Source: CAWDMN01 sp963803155 (GTDB lineage Bacteria > Acidobacteriota > Terriglobia > Versatilivoradales > Versatilivoraceae). From it: 64,000 nucleotides of DNA. This document shows positions 9,314 through 18,144 of this stretch, piece by piece. A model generated the notes under the pieces. It had not been told where the DNA came from. It searched no databases and saw only the letters and a list, made by a program, of their open reading frames with translations. Numbering within the stretch: the stretch's first letter is position 1; the number at the start of each line of letters is the position of its first letter. The DNA lies in the NCBI GenBank assembly GCA_963803155.1, contig CAWDMN010000054.1, positions 1-64,000 of the forward strand, read 5' to 3'. The position numbers were made by a program, and so were the translations under genes.

Positions 9314-9970
9314 GTGTTCGAACCTAATTTAAATGTTCTCCCCGCCGCTCAAAAAGTAGTCTGGCCGGACCTGAAAAATATTCCGTCCGGTTTCGTGCTG
9401 TATGGAGGAACCGCTTTGGTCCTTCGGCTTGGCCACCGGGAGTCAATTGATTTTGACTTTTTCAGCCAGCAGTCATTCGCTCGCGGAGCAATGCTACCTC
9501 TTCTTCAATGGGCTAATCCTGTTCTAAGAAGAGACTCTGATAACACCATCGAGATTCTTTTACCCACTCCGCATGGTCCAGTAAAGATTTCTTTTTTTGG
9601 CAGTCTGAATCAAAACAGAATCAACGAGCCAGACCAGTGTTCAAATGGCGTCTTCATCGCTTCGTTGTTGGATATCGCTGGCTCGAAAATGTTAACGATC
9701 CAACAAAGAGCAGTTGCCAAAGACTATCAGGATGTTTGGGCATGTATAAGGACCGGGCTCTCCCTGGAGGAAATGCTCTCTGCCGCTATGGGAATATTTG
9801 GGCCAAGGTTCCAGCCTATGATTTCCCTGAAAGCATTGTCCTCTTTTGGGGATGGAGATTTGGGGAGTTTGGATCCAGGGATTAAATCCGGTTTAGTGCA
9901 TGCCGTCGAAAATCTCCATTGGGGAGCAATGTCTCCCTTGCCTGCTTTGGCAGGTGGCCTAGTCCCCTAA
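9314..9970 (+). CDS. AbiEii-type nucleotidyltransferase (toxin-like)
   Basis: A 218-residue protein of the nucleotidyltransferase AbiEii/AbiGii toxin superfamily. The catalytic signature is visible as YGGTALVLRLGHRESIDFDF, giving GGT plus the DxD acidic pair; the later KDYQDVWACI matches the conserved region near the end of the fold. Members of this superfamily act in abortive infection or toxin-antitoxin modules by transferring nucleotides to targets; the target here is unknown. A GTG start at 9314 is chosen because GGAGGAG lies immediately upstream and the family begins near FEPNLNVLPAAQKVVWP; the upstream ATG frame adds unrelated residues. It is followed by a small partner gene and bracketed by direct repeats. 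Confidence 0.82.
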   Translation: MFEPNLNVLPAAQKVVWPDLKNIPSGFVLYGGTALVLRLGHRESIDFDFFSQQSFARGAMLPLLQWANPVLRRDSDNTIEILLPTPHGPVKISFFGSLNQNRINEPDQCSNGVFIASLLDIAGSKMLTIQQRAVAKDYQDVWACIRTGLSLEEMLSAAMGIFGPRFQPMISLKALSSFGDGDLGSLDPGIKSGLVHAVENLHWGAMSPLPALAGGLVP

Positions 9971-10044
9971 ATATTTCCCCAGCTTCTGAGGCCGGAATTT
10001 TCTGTACCACTATTGCCTTGGTGTTTACTCATTGTGAGTTGCCT

Positions 10045-10314
10045 ATGCAATTGCAGGATGTAGCCCAAAATGTTTGCTGGTGGAAATCGGCGTCGGAAAC
10101 CCTTTCGGATGCCAAAACATTCATTACTCAGGTAATGGTACACGGAACATTTGAAGACATCACAACAACGTTGCGGCATTTCCCCGAGTCAATGTTTCGT
10201 GATGCTCTTCACGATCCACTTCCAGGGATATTCGATCAGCAATCCTGGGATTTCTGGCATGCCCGATTTGGGATTTACCCGCCACCGCCTCTTCCGACTC
10301 GAAAGCTTAGTTGA
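10045..10314 (+). CDS. Small partner protein of the nucleotidyltransferase module
   Basis: An 89-residue protein starting MQLQDVAQNVCWWKSASETL and ending WHARFGIYPPPPLPTRKL. Proteins of this shape (conserved WW near the start, a THRHF-like central helix here as TTLRHFPESMFRDAL, and a Pro-rich tail) are often encoded beside AbiEii-type nucleotidyltransferases, so it is probably the antitoxin or accessory partner. The ATG at 10045 is preferred because the upstream part of the ORF, from 9919, overlaps the toxin gene and has no coding character. The gap after the toxin gene is 74 bases. Assignment as antitoxin is an inference from position. Confidence 0.65.
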   Translation: MQLQDVAQNVCWWKSASETLSDAKTFITQVMVHGTFEDITTTLRHFPESMFRDALHDPLPGIFDQQSWDFWHARFGIYPPPPLPTRKLS

Positions 10315-10444
10315 AGACACTTTTATTTGAGCGATCAACCAACATCGATCACTCGCACGTGCCGCGCAACGGCATAAGGGTGGCGCCGAGGCTTTTGTTA
10401 CTATCCTCCCCCCCCCACCGTTATCGTCGAATTTAGGCAAGATT

Positions 10445-10546
10445 GCATGGTGGAACGCGCGTGTGACGAAGTCACCCTGCGCGCTTTCGCTTCGCCATCT
10501 CGGCAATGCGCAGCGTCGCGCGAGGGATCGCGCGACCCACCGCAAA
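10445..10546. repeat. GGTGGAACGCGCG-type dispersed repeat, right copy
   Basis: Direct-orientation copy of the 8892-8993 repeat: GCATGGTGGAACGCGCGTGT, ACGAAGTCACC, GCCATCTCGGCAATGCGCA and GCGCGAGGGATCGCGCGACC occur in the same order. With the left copy it brackets the nucleotidyltransferase pair at a distance of about 1.55 kb. Confidence 0.85.
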
Positions 10547-10621
10547 GGCCGACATAGAGCAAAACTATTTTAGTCTGAATTGTCTCAGATCAACTGCCGA
10601 CGGGGATTTCCCCAAGAGAGT

Positions 10622-12427
10622 CTACTTCCCCGATTCCAACAAAAGCACGGCCCATTGGTCTAACTCGGAAACGGCGACGATCCCTTTTCCCATTTTAAGC
10701 TTGATTGCAGCTTGCCCGGGAGCATACAGAGTGCAAGAAATATTACCTTTCAAGCCCAAGGATTTGAGGTCTGCGATCACTTTGAGGTTGGAGGCTGGCC
10801 GCACTCCATCGCGGACGTGATCATAATCCCAGTTGAGCAAATGAATCACCGCGGAACCGGGTTTGACACGAGGAAGCACCCGCAAAGCAGAATTGCCCAC
10901 CACACGAACAGCAGGCTTGAGGCCGGCAATTGCTTGTTCCGCGGTGCTGTAAACCGCATGTTTTTTTTGCTCGATCTCGAGTAGCTGCCGATCCGCCGGC
11001 ATCAAGTCATTGGCATCCACGATGAGCAATGCACCCTCTGCCCGAATTTCATCCCGGGAGAGAGGATGGTCCACCAGCGTGTCACCGGCCAAAAGCACCC
11101 GATAGGAGATATTGGCCTCCGCCAGTTGGGCACAGAGTTTGAACCACGGCTCGCGATCCCGCGTGAAGGAGCGGTGGGGCAGGACTACACCAAGATCAGC
11201 AAGGTTTTCATATTCGTCAAACAGCTGAGCGTGTTCTCGGACGAAGCGATAAAGGGGAGCAAATTTTTCCGATGGGCCATCGTACCAATGGGTCCCCTTC
11301 TCCGGCGTATAGCACCATTGTCGATGAGGAGCCATGAGAAAGTTGCCGGCTGCATAGGAAGCGGCGATCCATCCGGAGACAAGACCATGCCGGTGCTGTT
11401 CCTTGATAAATGCCCAATCCTGGCCGCTGGCCGTAGCCGCCAGAGGACGTCCCATCGCATCGGCCAGCCGGTAGGCCATCAAGGGAAGGTCGCTGAACTT
11501 TTGTTTGTCTGCTCCATGATCAATCTCTGCGCTGAAGAAATCCAGTGTCTTATAGTCCACCAAGTGCAGAGGCCAAAGCAAGCCGGCATTCGCGCTTAGC
11601 GGAACCGGGCGTTGGGCAGTCCGGGCGGCCAGCTGATGGAGTTCCTCCATGAATCGCGCCGACTCGCGGCAATGATATGCTTGCCATAATGGATATAAGG
11701 GCCGTTCCCCGATACTGGTGCGTCGTTCCCCCTGTTGTTTCAACCAGTCCCGCACATACATCCTATAATCGAAGCTGGAAAGATCAGTCAGGCCGGCATT
11801 TTCACGCTCGCTCCGCGGCAACGATTGGAGAAACTGCCGAAACCCCTCCAGACAGCGATCGCAGAAGCAAGCTCCGGCAAAAAGCCCTCCCGCCGTCCCC
11901 AGGTGATCGTCGATGTGGACCCCCGCCGCTCCTTTTTTTATAGTCTCCACAACCCGCTCGCTGAGGTACTGCCGAAATTGAGGCTGGTTGGTGCAGCACC
12001 ACCAATATGGGATTCCCTTGTGCTGTTGATCGGTCAGCCAGGGGACTTTGATCGGATTGCCCTGAACGTCACGGCAAAGTCCTTGTTCATAGGTTTGGGG
12101 GAAACGTTCGTAATATTCGGCAAATTCGGTGACCATCCCCACACTGCCAAAAAACATAACCCCTTTTGCCTCGGCCAGGGCTTGTGTAGTGGGAGTCCCG
12201 CCCCAGGCTAGCACTGTAGCCCCATACTCCGCATAAGTTTCCGGACTGGCCTCATACATAAAAGGCACATCCGATTTCTTCAATACTGCTGCCGATATCG
12301 GGCTAAATCCACTTCCGCCGCCCGCAAAAAACAACAGGAGAAAAAAGGCCAAGACCTTCCTGTTCTGACATGGGAAGAAAGTCGAGAATAAGATAGCCCA
12401 TGGAAGAGATTGGTGAGATTTGGTCAT
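10622..12427 (-). CDS. Secreted putative glycoside hydrolase (GH42-like barrel)
   Basis: About 601 residues with a long N-terminal hydrophobic signal (NRKVLAFFLLLFFAGGGSG). The body looks like a TIM-barrel carbohydrate enzyme: GVHIDDHLGTAGG carries an Asp pair at a strand end, CFCDRCLEGFRQFL resembles the cysteine cluster seen in GH42-like enzymes, and a C-terminal beta region (VIHLLNWDYDHVRDG, ISCTLYAP) resembles the tail domains of beta-galactosidases. I cannot assign the catalytic pair with certainty. The start is taken at 12427 because GGAG stands six bases before that ATG; longer starts run into the upstream reductase gene. It lies 67 bases downstream of that gene, so they may form an operon. 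Confidence 0.7.
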   Translation of the reverse strand: MTKSHQSLPWAILFSTFFPCQNRKVLAFFLLLFFAGGGSGFSPISAAVLKKSDVPFMYEASPETYAEYGATVLAWGGTPTTQALAEAKGVMFFGSVGMVTEFAEYYERFPQTYEQGLCRDVQGNPIKVPWLTDQQHKGIPYWWCCTNQPQFRQYLSERVVETIKKGAAGVHIDDHLGTAGGLFAGACFCDRCLEGFRQFLQSLPRSERENAGLTDLSSFDYRMYVRDWLKQQGERRTSIGERPLYPLWQAYHCRESARFMEELHQLAARTAQRPVPLSANAGLLWPLHLVDYKTLDFFSAEIDHGADKQKFSDLPLMAYRLADAMGRPLAATASGQDWAFIKEQHRHGLVSGWIAASYAAGNFLMAPHRQWCYTPEKGTHWYDGPSEKFAPLYRFVREHAQLFDEYENLADLGVVLPHRSFTRDREPWFKLCAQLAEANISYRVLLAGDTLVDHPLSRDEIRAEGALLIVDANDLMPADRQLLEIEQKKHAVYSTAEQAIAGLKPAVRVVGNSALRVLPRVKPGSAVIHLLNWDYDHVRDGVRPASNLKVIADLKSLGLKGNISCTLYAPGQAAIKLKMGKGIVAVSELDQWAVLLLESGK

Positions 12428-12494
12428 CATGGTCTCCAATAATCTGCAGGATTTGCCGCTCCACTGCTTGACTTCACGTCTGGAACCATTGGGG

Positions 12495-13655
12495 CTACCG
12501 TCCCAGATGTCGGTGAACATTCTTCAGCTCCTGGGGAATTTTGATGTGTTGTGGGCAGAGCGGTTCACATTGTCCACACTCCACGCAGCTGATCGCCTGC
12601 TGTTCCCGTGAGAGCACCCGATTGTAAATGGCGGTCGAAAGCTCAGGTTCCTTGAACAGCAAAGCATCGTTGTACAGAGAAAAGGTGAAGGGGATATTCA
12701 CACCGGAGGGGCAAGGCATGCAGTATCCGCAGGTCGTGCATTGCACCTGAAGCATCCCATGGTAAGCTGTTGCGACCCGCGCCACCAATTCCATCTCCTC
12801 CCTGGACAAGGCCGGATCCGTCACCAAGTCCGCCAGAGCCAAATTCTCCTTCAGTTGGTCCATATCGCTCATGCCGCTCAGAGCCGTGGAGACCTCGGGC
12901 TGGTTCCAAACCCACCGTAAAGCCCATTCGGCTGGGGTTCTTCGGACTGGTGCGGCATCCCATAGGGCTTGCGACTCAGCGGGGATACCCTTGGTCAATT
13001 TCCCTCCGCGCATAGGTTCCATCACTACCACTCCAACTCCACGGTTGGCCGCAAAGTGAAGCCCCTCGCGGCCCGCTTGGAATTCATCGTCGAGATAGTT
13101 GTATTGAATCTGGCAAATATCCCAGGAATAGTCCTCCAGTATGGATTTAAAAGTTTTGAGGTCGTCATGAAACGAAAACCCAACATGGTGAACCCGCCCG
13201 TCGCGGCGAATTCGGTCTAGAAAATCGAGCATCCCCATGGTTTTCAGCCGGGACCAATTCTGCTGGCCAAGATTGTGCAGTAAGTAAAAATCCAGATCAT
13301 AGACGGCCAGCCGCTGCAATTGTTCATCGAGCAGACGATCAAAATCCGCGGGAGTATTCGCCAACCAGACCGGGAGTTTGGTGGCAAGGCAGATCCGGTC
13401 TCGAAATCCCTTGATCGCCCGGCCCAGTATAGGTTCGCTCATCCCGGAGTGATAGCTATAAGCCGTATCGAAATAGTTAATTCCTTGGTCAAAGGCCTCA
13501 TGAATCATCCCGACAGCTTCCGCTTCATCAACCGGCTTGTTGGGATCGAAGACATCAGTGGCATGCCCACTTGGATCCTTCACAGGCAGGCGCATGCAGC
13601 CAAAGCTCAAGATGGAGACCTGACAACCGGTCCTCCCCAATTCGCGGTATTGCAT
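12495..13655 (-). CDS. Aldo/keto reductase with C-terminal 4Fe-4S domain
   Basis: A 386-residue cytoplasmic oxidoreductase. The N-terminal barrel is an aldo/keto reductase: GRTG start, FDTAYSYHSG with the catalytic Asp and Tyr, Lys in ATKLPVW and His in LLHNLG. After about residue 300 there are two ferredoxin-like clusters, CTTCGYCMPCPSG and CVECGQCEPLCPQ, as in the COG1453 type. It may couple substrate reduction or oxidation to an iron-sulfur electron carrier. A GGAGG lies about eleven bases upstream of the ATG. The same-strand hydrolase gene follows, which suggests a sugar-derived substrate. Complete and ordinary for the family. Confidence 0.92.
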   Translation of the reverse strand: MQYRELGRTGCQVSILSFGCMRLPVKDPSGHATDVFDPNKPVDEAEAVGMIHEAFDQGINYFDTAYSYHSGMSEPILGRAIKGFRDRICLATKLPVWLANTPADFDRLLDEQLQRLAVYDLDFYLLHNLGQQNWSRLKTMGMLDFLDRIRRDGRVHHVGFSFHDDLKTFKSILEDYSWDICQIQYNYLDDEFQAGREGLHFAANRGVGVVVMEPMRGGKLTKGIPAESQALWDAAPVRRTPAEWALRWVWNQPEVSTALSGMSDMDQLKENLALADLVTDPALSREEMELVARVATAYHGMLQVQCTTCGYCMPCPSGVNIPFTFSLYNDALLFKEPELSTAIYNRVLSREQQAISCVECGQCEPLCPQHIKIPQELKNVHRHLGR

Positions 13656-14570
13656 CAGGCAAAGCCTCCAATTTCCACCTCGCCGTACTCCAGTCGAAAT
13701 GTGGAAAAATCAGAATTCATTATGAGCAAATCCTACCTTGGAAGGAGAAAAATCAAAAGCCGATTTAGCTAATGGGGTGCGATTAGAAATGAGAGACGAG
13801 AAAGAAGTGCCGCTGAATTGGCATCGCTCGGCATCGGACGAACCGTCCTTACCATGACCTTGGCAATTTGCTCTGGTGCACTTTTCCCAATGAAGTGAAA
13901 TTCGGCGGATTGGATCTGTAACTGGAACCCAACCTTAAGCCATGACGATTATCTCGATTAATAGTTCTACCGCTCCCGCAAATGGGTGCAATTGAAAGCG
14001 GCATTCGGAGTGTCTCTTGGGGAGTGTGGCGACCGTGTCGCCCCTCTAAAATTTCGACAGTTATACTATGAAGCGGTATTGAGTATCAGCTTGGGGTAGG
14101 AGCGTAAAAGGTGCGCACTCTGAAGGAGAGCAGGTGGCCATGGGATGACATCCCGCATCCTTTCCGGGTGCGGCAGGAGGGAAAAACCGATCGAGACCCA
14201 TGGTGCGCGGCACAATCCACCGCGCACCATGGGCCAATTTCCCCGACCGCTTCGCGGTGGCCAGTGGCAGCATTAGTTCCATGAGGTTGAAACTCTAGCG
14301 CACTGTCTGTGTCAGCTTCTTCCTCGGCACGATCCGCCGGCTAACGGACCAGAATCCGGACACTCCTAAATGAACTGCTTTGCGATCTCTTTCTTCTGCG
14401 CGCCACATTGGGTTGCACCCCCTCAAATTGCTTCCCTTCTCACCGCATTGGTGGTTCAATCAGGCGAAGATCCAAGGCCTGCTGCGATTTGACCCGGTTC
14501 GGCAAAAGTGGACTTCAGCAGATCTTCACGCATATTTCAAAATAATTCGCCATGGCACAGGGGAGGGATA
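13656..14570. other. Long intergenic region
   Basis: About 0.9 kb between divergent genes. No convincing ORF was found; the candidates have no start signals and no recognisable family. The only clear structure is the hairpin at 14197-14233. A stretch near 13790-13860 reads in part like decayed coding sequence but could not be assigned. Confidence 0.5.
14197..14233. repeat. 14-bp perfect inverted repeat
   Basis: Arms CCCATGGTGCGCGG (14197-14210) and CCGCGCACCATGGG (14220-14233) pair perfectly around a nine-base loop. There is no adjacent T-run, so it is a strong hairpin of unknown role. Confidence 0.9.
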
Positions 14571-15572
14571 ATGGTTCGAGTGGTTCAAATTGGTTTAGGC
14601 CCATTGGGACAGCAGATCGTCCGATTTGCCTTGGAGCGAAGCGGCATCAAAATGGTGGCGGCTGTCGATCCTGCCGCCAGCAAAGTGGGAAGAGATCTGG
14701 GAATACTCTGTTCTCTTCGGCCGCTAAGTGTGCCTATTCGCCCGGACCTGTCTTCCGCACTGAAGGGGAAAAAAGCCGAAGTGGCGCTGCTCACCACGGT
14801 TTCCAGCCTGCGCAAAATTGAAGGGCAAATTGAGGAAATTGCCAAGGCGGGAGTGAACATTGTATCCACTTGCGAAGAGCTCTCATTCCCTTGGCAAACC
14901 CAGCCTCAAATTGCCCGCCGAATCGACGCGCTTTGCCGGAAAAATGGCGTGGCTTGTGTGGGGACTGGCGTGAATCCAGGATTTCTTATGGATTATCTCC
15001 CCATCGTTCTCTCCTCCGTGTGCCAGAAGGTGGCCAGCATCAAAGTGACTCGCGTTCAAGATGCCTCAAGAAGAAGAATTCCATTCCAGCAGAAAATAGG
15101 CGCTGGACTTACTAAAGCTCTGTTCAGGGCGAAAGTGGCTGAGGGAACGATCCGCCATGTGGGCCTGGTCGAATCCATGCATATGATTGCTCACAGCATG
15201 AACTGGAAACTGGATCGAACCGTAGAGAGCCTGAAGCCGATATTGGCCGACCAGACAGTCACTTCAGGTTACACCAGGATAGATAAAGGGACTGCTCGCG
15301 GAGTGGAACAAATCGGCCGCGGCTATGTGGGAAAGAAAGAGGTGATCCGGCTTCATTTTCGAGCCGCGGTGGGCGAGCCAGAATCTGCCGACATTATAGA
15401 AATCGCGGGAAACCCGAGCATCCGATCCGTCATTCCGGGTGGGATCAACGGCGACATCGCCACCTGTGCGATCACCGTCAATGCCATTCGATCGATTTCC
15501 GCAATTGGACCCGGCCTGAAAACCATGCTGGACCTGCCGGTCTCGGGATACTTTGAATGCTATCCGGCCTGA
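14571..15572 (+). CDS. DapB-like NAD(P)-dependent dehydrogenase
   Basis: A 333-residue cytoplasmic enzyme with an N-terminal Rossmann motif (VVQIGLGPLGQQIVRFALER) and the layout of the dihydrodipicolinate-reductase-like family that includes 2,4-diaminopentanoate dehydrogenase. The central GVNIVSTCEELSFPW and GTGVNPGFLMDYLP are typical of that subgroup rather than of true lysine-pathway DapB, which is shorter. The start at 14571 has GGGAGGGATA just upstream. It stands alone between two long intergenic regions, so the substrate cannot be read from context; an amino-acid or amine substrate is a reasonable inference. Confidence 0.8.
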   Translation: MVRVVQIGLGPLGQQIVRFALERSGIKMVAAVDPAASKVGRDLGILCSLRPLSVPIRPDLSSALKGKKAEVALLTTVSSLRKIEGQIEEIAKAGVNIVSTCEELSFPWQTQPQIARRIDALCRKNGVACVGTGVNPGFLMDYLPIVLSSVCQKVASIKVTRVQDASRRRIPFQQKIGAGLTKALFRAKVAEGTIRHVGLVESMHMIAHSMNWKLDRTVESLKPILADQTVTSGYTRIDKGTARGVEQIGRGYVGKKEVIRLHFRAAVGEPESADIIEIAGNPSIRSVIPGGINGDIATCAITVNAIRSISAIGPGLKTMLDLPVSGYFECYPA

Positions 15573-16077
15573 CCAAAGTCAAAATTTAATCGATTCATCT
15601 TGCTGCATCAATTCATGACGGATATCTGTTTGCCTTCCTCCCGTAAACCGCGCAAGGGGCAGGGATTCAAACAAAAGTGATGAAGTGACCCTGACAGATG
15701 CAGCAAAAATCCACTCGAAGGATTTCACATCATTTTGCCTGGATAAGTCCGCCCGAACAGGCGCTCCGCCAAAAGCGGTAAATCCATTGGGGCAGCCCCA
15801 CACTATAAATCCCGGTGACGAATTGTCTATTTTCCGTATCATTCCTGATTGCCTTGGAAATCCAATCGTCTGTGGAAAAGTCTTGCCTATTTTCCTGGGA
15901 CAACCTTAATTCCGACAGCTCTTTCGGGTGCAATTCAAAATGGGACAGGATAGAGAGTGTGACAACTGATGGAAAGTACGGGAGGGCGTGCCTCCCGGCT
16001 ATTGCTTATATCAGCCGATCGGTACGACTGGTTCGCACTATCGCACTTTTAGTCACACCCAGGAGAAGCCAAGAATA
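15573..16077. other. Intergenic region before the ABC-F leader
   Basis: Half a kilobase with several short ORFs on both strands, none with a ribosome binding site or recognisable product. No terminator is evident after the dehydrogenase gene. The region ends in the proposed leader of the ABC-F gene. Confidence 0.5.
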
Positions 16078-16106
16078 TTGACAACAATAGTGGAAGGAAT
16101 CAAAAT
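16078..16106 (+). promoter_or_regulatory. Possible promoter of the ABC-F transcript
   Basis: TTGACA at 16078-16083 is a perfect -35 consensus, and CAAAAT at 16101-16106 is a weak -10 match 17 bases further on. Used as such, this promoter would start transcription after the ATG of the first leader ORF, which conflicts with the leader-peptide model below, so an unseen upstream promoter would then be needed. Reported as an ambiguous signal. Confidence 0.3.
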
Positions 16107-16128
16107 GAGTGTTATCTGGATTTCCTGA
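16105..16128 (+). CDS. Seven-codon leader ORF MSVIWIS upstream of ABC-F
   Basis: ATG at 16105 follows GGAAGG by seven bases and is read to a TGA at 16126-16128, giving MSVIWIS. The short hydrophobic peptide resembles the leader peptides that control ribosome-protection and methylase genes by drug-induced stalling. Its stop overlaps the start of a second ORF (TGATG) that encodes 21 residues to 16193. It lies 236 bases before the ABC-F start, upstream of an intrinsic terminator. Role as a sensor is inferred from this arrangement only. Confidence 0.5.
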   Translation: MSVIWIS

Positions 16129-16193
16129 TGAGTAGGAGAAGTCAAAGGTTACAGGAGCCGCGGAGTGAGAAAGTAAATACAGAACCATTGTGA
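16128..16193 (+). other. Second leader ORF, 21 codons, coupled to the first
   Basis: Begins at the ATG overlapping the stop of the seven-codon ORF and encodes MSRRSQRLQEPRSEKVNTEP plus Leu, ending in TGA at 16191-16193. It covers AGCCGCGG (16155-16162), which can pair with CCGCGGCT at 16262-16269, and the segment ACAGAACCA that can pair with TGGTTCTGT near 16241-16249. Translation through it would therefore disturb leader folding. No ribosome binding site of its own. Confidence 0.4.
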
Positions 16194-16283
16194 TTACGGC
16201 AGGTGAATCAGGCCGGGATTGGCTGTTCTGATGAACAGATTGGTTCTGTTTTATTTCCCCGCCGCGGCTTTGACATTTTTTGA

Positions 16284-16312
16284 AAAGCCACGGATCCCCG
16301 TGGCTTTTTTTA
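16284..16312 (+). terminator. Intrinsic terminator in the ABC-F leader
   Basis: Stem AAAGCCACGG / CCGTGGCTTT (16284-16293 and 16298-16307) with a four-base loop is followed by a T-rich run. It stands only about 53 bases before the ABC-F start codon and more than 700 bases after the previous same-strand gene, so it fits a premature terminator for ABC-F control better than an end for the dehydrogenase gene. Confidence 0.8.
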
Positions 16313-16364
16313 TTTGTGGCCAGCACCACTCCGACTCTGGAAAAGCTTTCAGGAGGACCAGAAA

Positions 16365-17876
16365 ATGAGCAATGACTTCATCAAATTTCATCATATTTCT
16401 TTCAGCTACGATTCTTCATCAATGCCGCTGTTCCACGGCCTTACCATTCATCTGGTTCATGGATGGACCGGCATCGTGGGTGCCAATGGCGCCGGCAAGA
16501 CCACTCTATTAATGCTTGCAGTCGGACTTTTGGCGCCTGAAGAGGGATTCGTTGAGCGCCCTCAACATGCGATCTATTGTCCCCAAAGGACGGATCACAT
16601 GCCTGATCAGTTTGGCGAGATGTTGGCTGATAAAAAAAGGGAGGCAATTCTCATCATAGCCCGTCTGGGCTTGCAGGAAGACTGGTTAAAACGTTGGGAG
16701 ACTCTGTCACATGGCGAGCGCAAGCGGGTCCAAATAGCTGTTGCCCTTTGGAGAAATCCTAAAGTGCTCGCGGTTGATGAACCCACTAATCATGTGGATA
16801 GCGAAGCCCGTGAAGTAATCTTTTCCGCACTGCGGCGTTTCAATGGAATTGGAATGTTGGTGAGTCATGATCGCAGTCTGTTGGATGCTTTATGTGAACA
16901 ATGTGTATTTATGGAATCTTCAGGAGTCGTGCTTCGCCCCGGGGGAGTGACGCGAGGGCTGCAACTCGCGAAGAATGAGGATGAGTCTTTAAAAAGAGAA
17001 TACCTGCAAAGAAAGCGCAGCTTGAAGGCGCTTCGACAGGAGGCGCAACGACGAATTGAAAATGATGAGAAAAATCGAAAGAAGTGTTCAAAGCGTGGGG
17101 CGGGCAAAAAAGACCACGATGCCAAAGAGAAGATCGACCGGGCCCGATGCAGTGGAAAAGATGCCGTGGGTGGCAAGCTCCTCAGGCAACTGCAGGGTCG
17201 TTTAAACCAAGCTGAGGAGCGGATATCCTCAGTCAATGTCAAAAAAGAGTTTCGCATGGGCATCACGATTCCCGGCTCGCGATCGCAAAGGAATTTGCTT
17301 TTGCAGTTGCCCGCCGGATCCCTAAATCTTGGTGATAGAAAATGGCTCGATTATCCGGAAATCATGATTAATCCATCTGACCGCATTGCGTTCATAGGAC
17401 CCAACGGCTCAGGGAAGAGTACGATGATTCGCCATATCATTAATAAATTGTCAATTTCAGAAATCCATATTACTTATCTGCCACAGGAAATTACGGCTGA
17501 CCATTCTCAGCGGATTCTGGAGCAAGCACGGCAATTTCCGCATGAACAATTGGGGGTTTTGATGACTATGATTAGCCGCTTAGGTTCCCGGCCCGAGCGA
17601 ATGTTGGAGAGCAGGATCCCAAGTCCGGGTGAAATTCGAAAACTCCTTTTGTCCATCGGGATCTTGAAAGATCCCAAAATTATCATAATGGATGAGCCGA
17701 CCAATCATTTGGATCTGCCCTCCATCGAATGCCTTGAGCAGGCGATTCGGGAGGTTCCCTGTTGTTTACTATTGGTGAGCCACGACCAACGATTTCTGGG
17801 AAGTCTAGCTCATACGTATTGGAAATTCTCCCGAGATAAGAATTCTCCAGACCGTTTCATAATGCAAATTGCCTAG
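16365..17876 (+). CDS. ABC-F family ATPase (ribosome-protection type candidate)
   Basis: A 503-residue soluble protein with two ATPase domains and no membrane helices, as in ABC-F translation factors and antibiotic-resistance ribosome-protection proteins. Domain 1 has Walker A GANGAGKTT, signature LSHGERKRVQ and Walker B VLAVDEPTNHVD. Domain 2 has Walker A GPNGSGKST, a weak signature (PSPGEIRK) and IIIMDEPTNHLDL. Between them is a long basic, charged linker (about residues 205-310) that would form the helical hairpin reaching into the ribosome. The ATG at 16365 has AGGAGG eight bases upstream; an in-frame TTG at 16314 lies inside the terminator tail. Total length fits the resistance subgroup. 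Leader architecture suggests drug-inducible attenuation. Confidence 0.88.
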   Translation: MSNDFIKFHHISFSYDSSSMPLFHGLTIHLVHGWTGIVGANGAGKTTLLMLAVGLLAPEEGFVERPQHAIYCPQRTDHMPDQFGEMLADKKREAILIIARLGLQEDWLKRWETLSHGERKRVQIAVALWRNPKVLAVDEPTNHVDSEAREVIFSALRRFNGIGMLVSHDRSLLDALCEQCVFMESSGVVLRPGGVTRGLQLAKNEDESLKREYLQRKRSLKALRQEAQRRIENDEKNRKKCSKRGAGKKDHDAKEKIDRARCSGKDAVGGKLLRQLQGRLNQAEERISSVNVKKEFRMGITIPGSRSQRNLLLQLPAGSLNLGDRKWLDYPEIMINPSDRIAFIGPNGSGKSTMIRHIINKLSISEIHITYLPQEITADHSQRILEQARQFPHEQLGVLMTMISRLGSRPERMLESRIPSPGEIRKLLLSIGILKDPKIIIMDEPTNHLDLPSIECLEQAIREVPCCLLLVSHDQRFLGSLAHTYWKFSRDKNSPDRFIMQIA

Positions 17877-18144
17877 ATTTGTTGACTACAAATTATTTTC
17901 AGCTATTTCCATCATGGAGTGAATCCCCTCTCAAATAACAGGCCGGGCCAAGAAAGATAAAAATTGATTGGACCAGCCAGAGCTGCAGGGGTATTGCCCG
18001 TGATGATTATTATAATCAGGAAAGGCGGCTCTTGCTCAAACTCGTCGAGTTGAAATTCAGACTGAGCAATTGTTTGCGGTTGAAAGTGAAGGTAACGTTA
18101 AAATGAAGGGAGATAGGTAATTTGAAATTGACCAGGGAGGACAT

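Noticed and set aside
14061..14282. 73-codon minus-strand frame
   Set aside because: Runs through the 14-bp hairpin, has no ribosome binding site and no recognisable domain.
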